Source: Paracoccaceae bacterium
GTDB lineage: Bacteria; Pseudomonadota; Alphaproteobacteria; Rhodobacterales; Rhodobacteraceae
Length of the DNA: 10,311 nucleotides
Reading direction: 5' to 3'
Assembly (NCBI GenBank): GCA_004566265.1
Contig: SPLB01000154.1
Location: 1 to 10,311, forward strand
Below are positions 1-6,791 of the stretch, piece after piece. The translations under genes and the position numbers were made by a program. Within the stretch, counting starts at the first letter, position 1. Each line of letters begins with the position of its first letter. The notes under the pieces are model-generated. The model saw only the letters and a program-made list of their open reading frames with translations. It was not told the origin of the DNA and did no database searches.

Positions 1-1
1 C

Positions 2-69
2 ATGTCCTTAGCCTCCAGAAAATGAGCCTTCGACCCGGCTGCGGCTCTTTTTTTGGAGGCTAAGGACAT
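2..69. repeat. 16-bp perfect inverted repeat enclosing a terminator-like stem
   Basis: ATGTCCTTAGCCTCCA at 2-17 is exactly complementary to TGGAGGCTAAGGACAT at 54-69. Pairing continues inward with a G-T pair (18/53), four A-T pairs (19-22/49-52), one T-T mismatch and a 5-bp GAGCC/GGCTC stem (24-28/43-47) closing a 14-base loop. The whole 68-base element could fold as one long hairpin on either strand. It lies just beyond the 3' end of the minus-strand gene series. It may be a convergent-transcription terminator or a small dispersed repeat; one copy cannot decide. Confidence 0.75.
24..54 (+). terminator. Putative intrinsic terminator (GAGCC/GGCTC stem plus T7)
   Basis: On the plus strand a 5-bp GC-rich stem (24-28 with 43-47) is followed directly by seven T residues (48-54), as in a rho-independent terminator. 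On the minus strand the same stem is preceded by seven A and followed by ATTTT, so it could also end transcripts arriving from the minus-strand cluster. The stem is short and the loop is 14 bases, but the surrounding inverted repeat would lengthen the stem. A plus-strand gene ending left of the window is a plausible client but is not visible. Confidence 0.5.
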
Positions 70-95
70 AACACGCACCTCCGCGCTAATGCAGG

Positions 96-112
96 TCCGA
101 CTGGAAGTCGGA
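96..112. other. Small hairpin, 7-bp stem with 3-base loop
   Basis: TCCGACT (96-102) pairs perfectly with AGTCGGA (106-112) around GGA. There is no adjacent T tract longer than three, so it is not called as a terminator. It sits in the non-coding stretch 70-229, downstream of the last minus-strand gene, where I see no gene. It could protect the 3' end of the cluster transcript. Confidence 0.4.
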
Positions 113-229
113 GGGTTTGGACCAAAGAGTGGATACTGAAATAGGGAACGCGCCTTTTGTTGAGGGGCCATCTGGAAGGTTCCCCTAAAGCGGCGACCCA
201 ACAGTGGCTTTCAGGGTGCGCATCCTCTG

Positions 230-925
230 TTAGGTGCGGGCCTTTTCGAATTCAGCCCAAGCTGCGGTGAAGGCTTCGAAGTCAAACCCGTCTTCGCGTG
301 CCGGCTCAAGCACCAAACGCTCTGTTTCCAAGAGCTTGAGAATTGCACCTTCAAGGTCTGCCATCACATCCTGCGGGATGACGAGCGCGCCGTGGCGATC
401 AGCATGCACCAGATCACCATCCGAAATCTGCAGGCCAAAGATCTCAACTGGGCTTCCAACTTCGCGAACATGAACAAATCCGTGGCTCGGTCCAACAGAG
501 CCGGCGACCACCGGAAAACCCTCTGGAAGGTCACCGAGATCCCGCATCACGCCGTTTGTGAGCGCGCCAGAGATACCGAAACCTTTGTGTACCGTTGTGT
601 TGATCTCCCCCCAGTAGGCACCAATTGAATTCGGAAAATCAACATCTTCCACAACCGTGACCGACGGGCCAACCCCGTCTGCCATGTGGCGATAATAGTC
701 CATCCGACGCTGTTTGATGACCTCGGGCGCCTCGGTCGGCGGTTGCAGAGCTGCGATTTTGGCCGTTTTTGCATAGCCGACCATTGGCGGCGCATCCGGA
801 TCGGAACAAAGCATCGTCCCGCGTGTAAATTGGTCAAATCCGCGCTTGCCCTGCGCCACTTCGATGGCGTTGCAGACAGTGGGCGTATCAACGGATTGCA
901 GCAGCTTTAGCAAAGAGGGTGTCAT
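230..925 (-). CDS. RraA / HMG-CHA aldolase family protein
   Basis: A 231-residue protein of the RraA-like family, which includes class II pyruvate aldolases acting on 4-hydroxy-4-methyl-2-oxoglutarate and 4-carboxy-4-hydroxy-2-oxoadipate, as well as RNase E regulators. Visible family marks are the glycine-rich segment with TNGVMRDLGD at 123-132, which contains the Arg128-Asp129 pair used for substrate and metal binding in the aldolases, and GDLVHADRHG at 170-179. The RD-xx-D pattern favours an aldolase over an RNase regulator. The ATG at 925 is chosen because it overlaps the TGA of the upstream hydrolase gene as ATGA; a TTG five codons upstream would lie inside that gene. As the last gene of the series it suits a terminal retro-aldol step giving pyruvate, which is inference. 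The substrate is unknown. Confidence 0.88.
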   Translation of the reverse strand: MTPSLLKLLQSVDTPTVCNAIEVAQGKRGFDQFTRGTMLCSDPDAPPMVGYAKTAKIAALQPPTEAPEVIKQRRMDYYRHMADGVGPSVTVVEDVDFPNSIGAYWGEINTTVHKGFGISGALTNGVMRDLGDLPEGFPVVAGSVGPSHGFVHVREVGSPVEIFGLQISDGDLVHADRHGALVIPQDVMADLEGAILKLLETERLVLEPAREDGFDFEAFTAAWAEFEKART

Positions 926-1617
926 AGGGTCTCCAACCAATTTTTGAGCGCCTCTGTGGTGGCCTCGGGTTGTTCCAGCGTGGGCAAGTGGCCTGCGTTG
1001 GGAAGGATGTTTAGGGTGCTGTTTGACAGCAGATCATGCATAAGGGTGTGGCGTCCGATAGGGCAGAGCCGATCCTCGTCACCACACAGCACCAGAGCCG
1101 GGGCTGTGTAGGCTTTCAGGGTTTCGGTCTGATCCGGGCGGTCGCGTAGGGCTAGGGATTGATTGATAAAAACATCACTCCCAAGAGCAAGTGCCATTTC
1201 TTCGCACAGAGGTTCAAGAACAGCGGCATCTGAACCTTCTGCCAAGTAATCCGGGATCATCTGTTCGCACATGACATCGCGTAGGAACCCTGCTTGTACC
1301 TTTTCGATTTGTAAGGCGCGCTTGGCTTTAACAGCATCTAGCTCTGCAAGTGGGTTGGTATCCATCAGGGCCAATCCAATAACGCGTTCAGGAGCGAGCC
1401 GGGTTACCTCCATGGCCAGAATTCCGCCCATGCTGAGGCCTGCGAGCGCAAAGCGCGAGGGGGCGTTTTCCAGAATATCTTGGGCGAGATCGGTCATGGT
1501 CTGAAATCTGCCAACTGAAGCAACTGATATTGTGTGGCGGGCGGAAAGCGCCGTGATTTGCGGCGCGAAAAGCCGTGCGTCGCACATCATGCCGGGCAGA
1601 AAGACGATGGTTGTCAT
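922..1617 (-). CDS. Alpha/beta-fold hydrolase (esterase or lactonase type)
   Basis: A 231-residue cytosolic alpha/beta hydrolase with no signal peptide. The nucleophile elbow GLSMGG places Ser62. GDEDRLCP at 179-186 supplies the acid, most likely Asp182, and NAGHLP supplies His210, so the catalytic triad is complete. FLPGMMCDARLF near the N-terminus is the usual oxyanion-hole strand and loop. Length is typical for the small enol-lactonase/esterase class. A GGAGAC Shine-Dalgarno stands just upstream of the ATG at 1617, and the stop overlaps the start of the RraA-like gene by ATGA, so the two are probably translationally coupled. In a catabolic cluster with two dehydrogenases it most plausibly opens a lactone or cleaves an ester before the aldolase step; this is inference. 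Substrate cannot be predicted. Confidence 0.9.
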   Translation of the reverse strand: MTTIVFLPGMMCDARLFAPQITALSARHTISVASVGRFQTMTDLAQDILENAPSRFALAGLSMGGILAMEVTRLAPERVIGLALMDTNPLAELDAVKAKRALQIEKVQAGFLRDVMCEQMIPDYLAEGSDAAVLEPLCEEMALALGSDVFINQSLALRDRPDQTETLKAYTAPALVLCGDEDRLCPIGRHTLMHDLLSNSTLNILPNAGHLPTLEQPEATTEALKNWLETL

Positions 1618-1713
1618 AAGCTGTCTCCGTCTGAAGGTGGAACGAATGGTGCATCACGCGTAGATGGCAGATCGGTATCGGAAAAGCGCAATACACAGAT
1701 TAATTGAGGAGGT

Positions 1714-1739
1714 CGTGGCGCAGCCCAAGATGGGCCACG
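1714..1739. other. Intergenic hairpin between cupin and hydrolase genes
   Basis: In the 140-base gap after the cupin stop, CGTGG (1714-1718) pairs with CCACG (1735-1739) and CCCA (1724-1727) pairs with TGGG (1731-1734), making an interrupted stem with a 5-base bulge and a 3-base loop. No T tract follows on the minus strand, so read-through into the hydrolase gene is possible. It may act as a processing or stabilising structure within the transcript. The rest of the gap holds only the hydrolase ribosome binding site. Confidence 0.35.
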
Positions 1740-1757
1740 CAACAAATCATACTTAAT

Positions 1758-2717
1758 CTAACCCACCCAGGTCGCGCCCGCAGGGTCGTCCGTCGCGGTA
1801 ATGCGGTAGAGACCTGCCTGACCGGTCATAGACGGCGCAACACTGTAGCTTTCGCTTGGCATAATGACAGCGGTGTCGCCGACAGATAGGGTGACATTCA
1901 CGTCATCAATGGAAATCGCCCAGTGGCCGCTTGCGGGCATCAAAACGACAGGCTTGTCGGCCTTCACTTTCTCGGTCATCGCAGAGCCACGGGTCAGGAA
2001 GTCGACTTCAAATCCCGGTTTGTCCTTGATGACACCGTTTTCGCCAATCACGACAGCAGGTTTTTTGCCACCAAGCGCCATAAGATCCCAATAGCGTGCG
2101 ACGTAAGCGCCGATCACGTCTTCAACCGGAACTTCCGGGTAGGCTTTTAATTCTTCTTCAGTCAGCAATGGCATTGGGCGCACATTGTGAGGCAGCTCTT
2201 CGCCCTTTTTGCTGTCATAAAGAACGCCATTGTCACCCAGCATCAGACCATGGGCCTGCGCTTCCTGAATAACCTGCGGGGCCCACGTCACACCGCCGCC
2301 TGCATCGTCGCCGCCGAGGATCGACATGATCATTCCGTAGTCCTGGCCGATATTTTCAAAGCCACGGAACATGCCTGTGGGAATGTTGAAGATATCACCT
2401 TCTTCAGCCACGAATTCACCTGCGGTGCCGTGCAGCCCCCAGAAAAAGCGCCAGCGGCCTTTGGCCACAAAGAACACTTCGGCGGTGGTGTGACTGTGCA
2501 GGGAGTTGCGGCATTTTGGCGGTTGACCAGCTGCACCGATATTGAAGCCAATTTTATCGGTGATGTGGACGTGCTGGTCGGGGGATTCAGACACGCCACC
2601 ACCAACGATGGTAAAGTTCTCTTTCTGATCCGAGCCCGGGGTGTGCGCGTCAATAAACGCGGTTTTGCAAGGGCGCAGATCGCCGTAGCGGACAATGCGG
2701 GATTGAATAGTGCTCAT
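1758..2717 (-). CDS. Bicupin-domain protein
   Basis: A 319-residue cupin. The first domain has a full motif 1, LHSHTTAEVFFVAKG, giving candidate metal ligands His74, His76 and Glu80. Motif 2, GDIFNIPTGMFRGFEN at 107-122, follows the cupin spacing but carries Arg118 where the fourth ligand His is normally found. A second, degenerate cupin-like half at roughly 235-310 (VVLMPASGHW, LSVGDTAVIMP) lacks the His pairs. The start at 2717 is supported by AAGGAGA seven bases upstream and by the protein beginning MSTIQ; the frame stays open to 2864 but that part looks non-coding. Related proteins are loosely called cupin or dioxygenase; I cannot assign a reaction. Its place in the cluster suggests an isomerase or a sugar-acid-modifying enzyme (inference). 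A 168-base gap separates it from the gene upstream. Confidence 0.85.
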   Translation of the reverse strand: MSTIQSRIVRYGDLRPCKTAFIDAHTPGSDQKENFTIVGGGVSESPDQHVHITDKIGFNIGAAGQPPKCRNSLHSHTTAEVFFVAKGRWRFFWGLHGTAGEFVAEEGDIFNIPTGMFRGFENIGQDYGMIMSILGGDDAGGGVTWAPQVIQEAQAHGLMLGDNGVLYDSKKGEELPHNVRPMPLLTEEELKAYPEVPVEDVIGAYVARYWDLMALGGKKPAVVIGENGVIKDKPGFEVDFLTRGSAMTEKVKADKPVVLMPASGHWAISIDDVNVTLSVGDTAVIMPSESYSVAPSMTGQAGLYRITATDDPAGATWVG

Positions 2718-2885
2718 AATGTGTCTCCTTTGTAATGTGGGATTGTGTAGGGGGTTAAAATCCCTGCGCAGGAGGACGGTTGTTGAGACGTTTTGCTCGC
2801 AAGGATGCGCGGTGCGTATGATAGCGCCGTGCGGCCTGAGAGGCGATGAGATCCGAGTTTTCACCCTGCATTGTCTGTTCGGCCT

Positions 2886-3878
2886 TCAGAGGTCACCTGT
2901 ATGCAGTAGGATCTGTTTCCAAACAGCGGTTTCATCAAACAGGGTCCACTCACGGCGCAGCCGGATGTCACCACCGATTATTTCACCCCATTCTGCGTGG
3001 CTGATCCCCAGAACATAGAGATCCGCTCCGGTTGGTGCACCAAAAGCCCCCCAACCATCATGCTTACCATGCAGGCTCCAGCGGATGGCAGAGCGCGGCG
3101 GCATGTTGGAGTCTACACGGCCGATCTGATGGTGGATCGTGAATTTGGCCGATGGCATGGAAGCCCGCAGCCCCATCCAGAAGCGTTCGACCGGATCCCA
3201 GCTGTGGCCTGTGGCACCGCCGGGATATTCAGACTGCACCGCCCGGTCATAATTGTCTTTGATTGCAGACATTTCCGCATTCATCATGCGGGTCAGAAGG
3301 TCGGCATGACGCTGACCCCATGCGTTGTCATTGCCGGTGCCTTTGTAAGGACCTTCTATGTCATTGGACGGGGTCAGCGGCTTGATGCAGGTCTCTGGTC
3401 CGCCTTCCCGCGCAATCAGGTCGCGGGAAAATGCCTTGGGTTCCCAACCCATCTGACGCACCACCGCGCCATTGTCCCGCACCAGCCACTCGTCATCAAT
3501 GGCGTTGTTCTTGGCATGGCAGTCCGCAAGAATACGGTACGTCAGTTTGGTTCCGGTCGCCGCGCCGAAAGCACCATCTCCCAAATGTGTGGCCGTGGAT
3601 ATGATACGGTGGCTCGAAAGCATGCCTTCTTCCGGTGTGCCGGACCAGATCACATCTTCTCCCAGAAGAGTACGATCCGGGAATTCCGAGAGCGTTGCCA
3701 TGGTCGCGCCAATCACGCCTTCGTTGCCGCGCGAGACAGAACCAGGCATGCGCACCGCAACATCAGGAGCATAGTATTCGTGCAACGTAGAAAAGCCGCG
3801 CCCTTCCCAAATCTCTTGAGTGATACCGATGATATAGTGCGGAAAGTCGCTGAATTTGTTGGAAAAGCCGTGCATCAT
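2886..3878 (-). CDS. Two-domain NTF2/SnoaL-like protein (copy A)
   Basis: A 330-residue cytosolic protein that reads as two consecutive NTF2-like (SnoaL/polyketide-cyclase fold) domains, roughly 10-150 and 185-325. Support is the repeated pattern of an amphipathic N-terminal helix (YYAPDVAVRMPG near 35; VERFWMGLRASMP near 230) followed by long beta strands ending in an acidic or Trp-rich segment (WLVRDNGAVVRQMGW; IRLRREWTLFDETAVWKQ). It is the most divergent of the four NTF2-like proteins here: it lacks the PTGK and ENW segments shared by the others. The family holds isomerases, dehydratases, cyclases and ligand-binding proteins, so activity is open. The ATG at 3878 overlaps the LacI-family stop (ATGATG) and has AAGGAC upstream, indicating coupled expression with the regulator. 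Confidence 0.78.
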   Translation of the reverse strand: MMHGFSNKFSDFPHYIIGITQEIWEGRGFSTLHEYYAPDVAVRMPGSVSRGNEGVIGATMATLSEFPDRTLLGEDVIWSGTPEEGMLSSHRIISTATHLGDGAFGAATGTKLTYRILADCHAKNNAIDDEWLVRDNGAVVRQMGWEPKAFSRDLIAREGGPETCIKPLTPSNDIEGPYKGTGNDNAWGQRHADLLTRMMNAEMSAIKDNYDRAVQSEYPGGATGHSWDPVERFWMGLRASMPSAKFTIHHQIGRVDSNMPPRSAIRWSLHGKHDGWGAFGAPTGADLYVLGISHAEWGEIIGGDIRLRREWTLFDETAVWKQILLHTGDL

Positions 3879-4918
3879 TGTTGTCCTTTGTCGTGAGGCC
3901 AGTTTTCGGGCACGCGTGCAGAGCCGCGCACAATCAGGGGTGCCTTAATGGCAATGTTTCGTGGTCTGATACTTCCGGGGTGATCAATTTGCGCCATCAG
4001 AGCATCAACGGTTTCTCTCACCATCAAATTGGCCCTCTGGCGCATGGTGGTCAGGTTATAGGCCCGCCAGGCAGACGGCGGCACATCGTCAAAGGCGACA
4101 ACGGACACATCCGCAGGCACTTTGAGCCCCAACCCAAAGCGCAGTTCATCCATGACCGCAAAGGCCATGTGATCATTTGCAACAAAAACTGCATCCGGGC
4201 GCTTCTCAACAGGGACATTAAACATCACGTTGGCTGCTAAGCGCGCCTGATCGCTGTCAAAATTGCCCACCTCGCGCGCAAAAAGCGCGTGATCCTGTTC
4301 TGCAAGCCCTGCGCGAAAACCCGCTTCGCGATCACGTTGGGTTGAAGCGCCTTCCCACCCAGCAATATACGCGATCTTTTCATGCCCGCCTGCCACAAGG
4401 AACTGTGCCATTTCCCGTCCTCCGTCGAAATTGTCAGAGGTTACACAGGTGATATCGAGACCTTCCTGCAAACGGTTGAATTGCACAACAGGCACGCCCG
4501 CTTGAATGCAGCGTCGGGTCAAGTCGGAGGACATGGAGACAGAGGCGGTTACAATGCCATCGACCTGATAATCCAAGATTTCCTCTACAGCATCATCAAT
4601 GTTTCCCGGCCTCCGGGAGGTCATAAACACCAGAACGTGATAGCCCTGTTCCTGCAGCGCATTGGACAGGATCTCAAGCGCGTCCGGATAAAAATGGTTT
4701 TCTAGATAGGCCACAACAAGCCCAATGATGCGGGACCGGCCGGACACCATCGCACGGGCCAGAGAGTTGGGGCGATACCCCAGCTCTTCGGCCGCTTTAC
4801 GCACTTTTTCTGCGGTCTTCTGAGACGCTGAGGCGCCCGGCGTGAAGACGCGACTAACCGCTGATTGGCTTACACCTGCGCGCTCTGCCACCTGAAGGGA
4901 TGTGACCTTGTCCGGCAT
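3875..4918 (-). CDS. LacI-family transcriptional regulator
   Basis: A 347-residue regulator with an N-terminal helix-turn-helix at about 5-25 (SLQVAERAGVSQSAVSRVF), the conserved hinge segment GYRPNSLARAMVSGRSRIIGLVV at 48-70, and a periplasmic-binding-protein-like sensor domain to about residue 337, with VDGIVTASV, FDGGREMAQFL and FVANDHMAF typical of GalR/LacI sensors. Its ATG shares one base with the SDR stop (TGATG) and its stop overlaps the next gene, so it is embedded within the operon rather than transcribed alone. The best candidate operators are the two TGCA-NN-CG-NN-TGCA sites near 9.2 kb; their central CG fits the family. Family knowledge predicts a repressor released by a sugar-like ligand or pathway intermediate. 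The ligand cannot be read from sequence. Confidence 0.95.
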   Translation of the reverse strand: MPDKVTSLQVAERAGVSQSAVSRVFTPGASASQKTAEKVRKAAEELGYRPNSLARAMVSGRSRIIGLVVAYLENHFYPDALEILSNALQEQGYHVLVFMTSRRPGNIDDAVEEILDYQVDGIVTASVSMSSDLTRRCIQAGVPVVQFNRLQEGLDITCVTSDNFDGGREMAQFLVAGGHEKIAYIAGWEGASTQRDREAGFRAGLAEQDHALFAREVGNFDSDQARLAANVMFNVPVEKRPDAVFVANDHMAFAVMDELRFGLGLKVPADVSVVAFDDVPPSAWRAYNLTTMRQRANLMVRETVDALMAQIDHPGSIRPRNIAIKAPLIVRGSARVPENWPHDKGQQ

Positions 4919-5682
4919 CAGTCTGCGGTCCAGCCCCCATCAATCAGCATAGACGTCCCCGTGACCAGCGCCGCTGCATCCGATGCGAGATAGAGCACCG
5001 CACCCATAATGTCTTCGACCTCTCCCACACGACCGAGCTTGATCTTTTCTTTGATCCATGCAGCCCGGTCTGGGTTGTCAAAAGTTGATTGCGTAAGCGG
5101 GGTGCGGATAAACGTCGGGCAAACTGTGTTGATCCGCACCTGCGCGGGCCCCCACTCGACCGCCATGGCTTTGACCATACCCTCCAGTCCGTGCTTGGAG
5201 GCGCAGTAAACGGCCCGGTCTACGCCGCCGACATGGCCCATCTGGCTCGAAATGTGAATGATTGAGCCGGGCTTGCCCGCAGATATCATTGCTTTTGCCG
5301 CATAGGCAGACAGAAAATAAGCGGATCGGAGGTTAAGCCCCATGGCCGCGTCATAGTCTTCGGGTGTGGTTTCCAGCGCCGGGCCGTGCCGCGCAAGACC
5401 TGCGGAGTTGACCACCACATCAAAGCTGCGGTCCGCCAGTAAGGGCTCAAGAACCGCCAGATCGCCTTGATCCAGCGCCAACGCCTCGGCCTTCATCCCA
5501 GCTCCGCGCATGGCAGACACGGTGCTCTCCAGCTTCTCTACCCCCCGCGCGGCGCAAACGACATGTGCACCCGCTTCGGCCAGCGCCACGGCACAACCCT
5601 GGCCAATTCCGGAAGACGCGCCTGTCACGAGCGCTGTTTTGCCGGTAAGCGAAAAGGTCGGAGTGCGAGGCAGGTGGGTCAT
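4918..5682 (-). CDS. Short-chain dehydrogenase/reductase (SDR)
   Basis: A 254-residue classical SDR, the usual length. The cofactor motif TGASSGIG starts at Thr20, NSAG is at 92-95, and the catalytic set is Asn117, Ser146 (HISSQMG), Tyr159 and Lys163 (YCASK). The C-terminal SMLIDGGWTAD ending is typical. The residue run after strand beta2 (CAARGVEKL) has an Arg, which would allow NADP(H), but the cofactor is not settled. It probably oxidises a secondary alcohol of a polyol or sugar-acid intermediate to the ketone, or runs in reverse; inference. The ATG at 5682 overlaps the upstream NTF2-like gene stop (ATGA) and the stop overlaps the LacI-family start, so it sits in the middle of the tightly packed four-gene block. 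Confidence 0.95.
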   Translation of the reverse strand: MTHLPRTPTFSLTGKTALVTGASSGIGQGCAVALAEAGAHVVCAARGVEKLESTVSAMRGAGMKAEALALDQGDLAVLEPLLADRSFDVVVNSAGLARHGPALETTPEDYDAAMGLNLRSAYFLSAYAAKAMISAGKPGSIIHISSQMGHVGGVDRAVYCASKHGLEGMVKAMAVEWGPAQVRINTVCPTFIRTPLTQSTFDNPDRAAWIKEKIKLGRVGEVEDIMGAVLYLASDAAALVTGTSMLIDGGWTAD

Positions 5683-6731
5683 TGGGTCATACCATCCGGG
5701 ATAGAAATAGGTGTCAGATTCCGAGCCTTGTTGAACTCTCGTAGCCGAGCGAAAACATCCACCCCGATCTGGGCGTAGACATCAAGCAAATCCACAAGAA
5801 CCCAGTTCTCGCGGATCAACCCGTTCTCCATACGCCAAAAATCAAGCGAGCGCAGGCTGATTCGTTTGCCATTGGGGGCGATGCCAAGCCAACCGCTCTC
5901 TGTCAACGACTGACGCATATTGGGCCAACCGGTCACGGCAACATAATCGCTGTCGGCAAAGAAGTGGGAGGTCAGCTCCGCAGCATTTTTTCCGCGGTCA
6001 GGCATCGCGTTCAAGAACGGAATTTGATGCCAGTTGCGAAAACCCGCAAAACCGCGTGCGGTTCCAATGCCTGCAGGCCCGTACCAGTTCATACGCGGAT
6101 GCCAGAAGCGATCCGGTTCCATGACCTCTGGCCCGCCTTGAGAGGGAAACTTGACCAAATACTTCAGCATCTCAACGACATGGTCGCAAGCGGCTTTACT
6201 GCGCGCTTCATCATAGGGTCCGGGCACAAAACCATCCTGCGTCGCGGGGCCTGGGACATGCCATTCGCGCCCCAAGGAAGGCGCAAGGGGCCAAGCATTT
6301 GCCTGCATCATAACTTCGGGAATGTCCCAGATCGTCTGCACTTCTGCGATCTTGCCATCAACCACGCGGTAAAACTCATGAAAGCGCATATGCGCCTGAT
6401 GGCCTGTTGGCGGGATGTCGAGCCAAGGCCCAGTGAACGTACCGGTGTAGTACCCACCGCAGCCGACCCAATCGTGCCCGTGATCATCAGTACCCGCCAT
6501 GACAATCCAGTCGCGACGTTCCAGATCTGGCCAGGCCGCCAAGAGTGGCGCGTAGGCGTGATCGTACAGCGCGTCTGGCCCAGTCATATCACCAAATGGA
6601 CAACACATGTGAAGGGTCACGTCCGGCGCCATTACCTCGCGCAACGCTGTTCGCACCGTCTCACCGTCGAAGTTATACATGGCCTGTCGCAACGGAGCGA
6701 TGAGCATCTTGTGGGTGGTATGTGTGTCCAT
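5679..6731 (-). CDS. Two-domain NTF2/SnoaL-like protein (copy B)
   Basis: A 350-residue protein with two NTF2/SnoaL-like domains. Domain 1 (about 10-145) contains WLDIPPTG and FYRVVDGKIAEVQTIWDIPEVMMQ. A linker with HVPGPATQDG follows at 158-167. Domain 2 (about 175-330) contains WYGPAGIGTARGF, WLGIAPNGKRISLRSLDFWR and RENWVLVDLLDVYAQIGVDVF. These are the signatures of the family often called ester cyclase or SnoaL-like polyketide cyclase. The same layout and linker motif (PGPMTHDG) occur in the plus-strand gene at 9302, so the two are paralogues. Possible roles are isomerisation, dehydration or ring closure of a small hydroxylated substrate; none is proven. GAGGA lies nine bases upstream of the ATG at 6731. 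Confidence 0.83.
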   Translation of the reverse strand: MDTHTTHKMLIAPLRQAMYNFDGETVRTALREVMAPDVTLHMCCPFGDMTGPDALYDHAYAPLLAAWPDLERRDWIVMAGTDDHGHDWVGCGGYYTGTFTGPWLDIPPTGHQAHMRFHEFYRVVDGKIAEVQTIWDIPEVMMQANAWPLAPSLGREWHVPGPATQDGFVPGPYDEARSKAACDHVVEMLKYLVKFPSQGGPEVMEPDRFWHPRMNWYGPAGIGTARGFAGFRNWHQIPFLNAMPDRGKNAAELTSHFFADSDYVAVTGWPNMRQSLTESGWLGIAPNGKRISLRSLDFWRMENGLIRENWVLVDLLDVYAQIGVDVFARLREFNKARNLTPISIPDGMTQ

Positions 6732-6756
6732 CTTTGTCTTTCCTCAATGTCCCAGA

Positions 6757-6784
6757 GTGTGCGAGGGGCTAACCCCTCGCACAC
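6757..6784. other. Perfect 12-bp stem, 4-base loop intergenic hairpin
   Basis: GTGTGCGAGGGG (6757-6768) and CCCCTCGCACAC (6773-6784) are fully complementary around CTAA. The element fills nearly half of the 60-base gap between the HisD-like stop and the ribosome binding site of copy B. On the minus strand no T tract follows, so it is not a normal intrinsic terminator. Such a stable GC-rich stem more likely stabilises or attenuates the transcript, setting the ratio of dehydrogenase to downstream products (inference). Confidence 0.7.
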
Positions 6785-6791
6785 AACGGTT

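Noticed and set aside
94..124. tRNA-like end (GGTCC...GGACCA)
   Set aside because: There is no T-arm GTTCRA motif, no anticodon arm and no D arm at proper spacing; the resemblance is limited to a short complementary pair and a terminal CCA.
2818..2823. TATCAT as a -10 box for a separate cupin promoter
   Set aside because: The hexamer fits well, but no -35 element is found at 16-18 bases upstream on the minus strand, so it is not called.
2718..2864. N-terminal extension of the cupin gene to 2864
   Set aside because: The added 49 residues have no cupin character, and the strong AAGGAGA site stands directly before the ATG at 2717.
2997..3896. Plus-strand open frame of 299 codons
   Set aside because: It is the antisense shadow of copy A, has low-complexity basic composition and shows no family motif.
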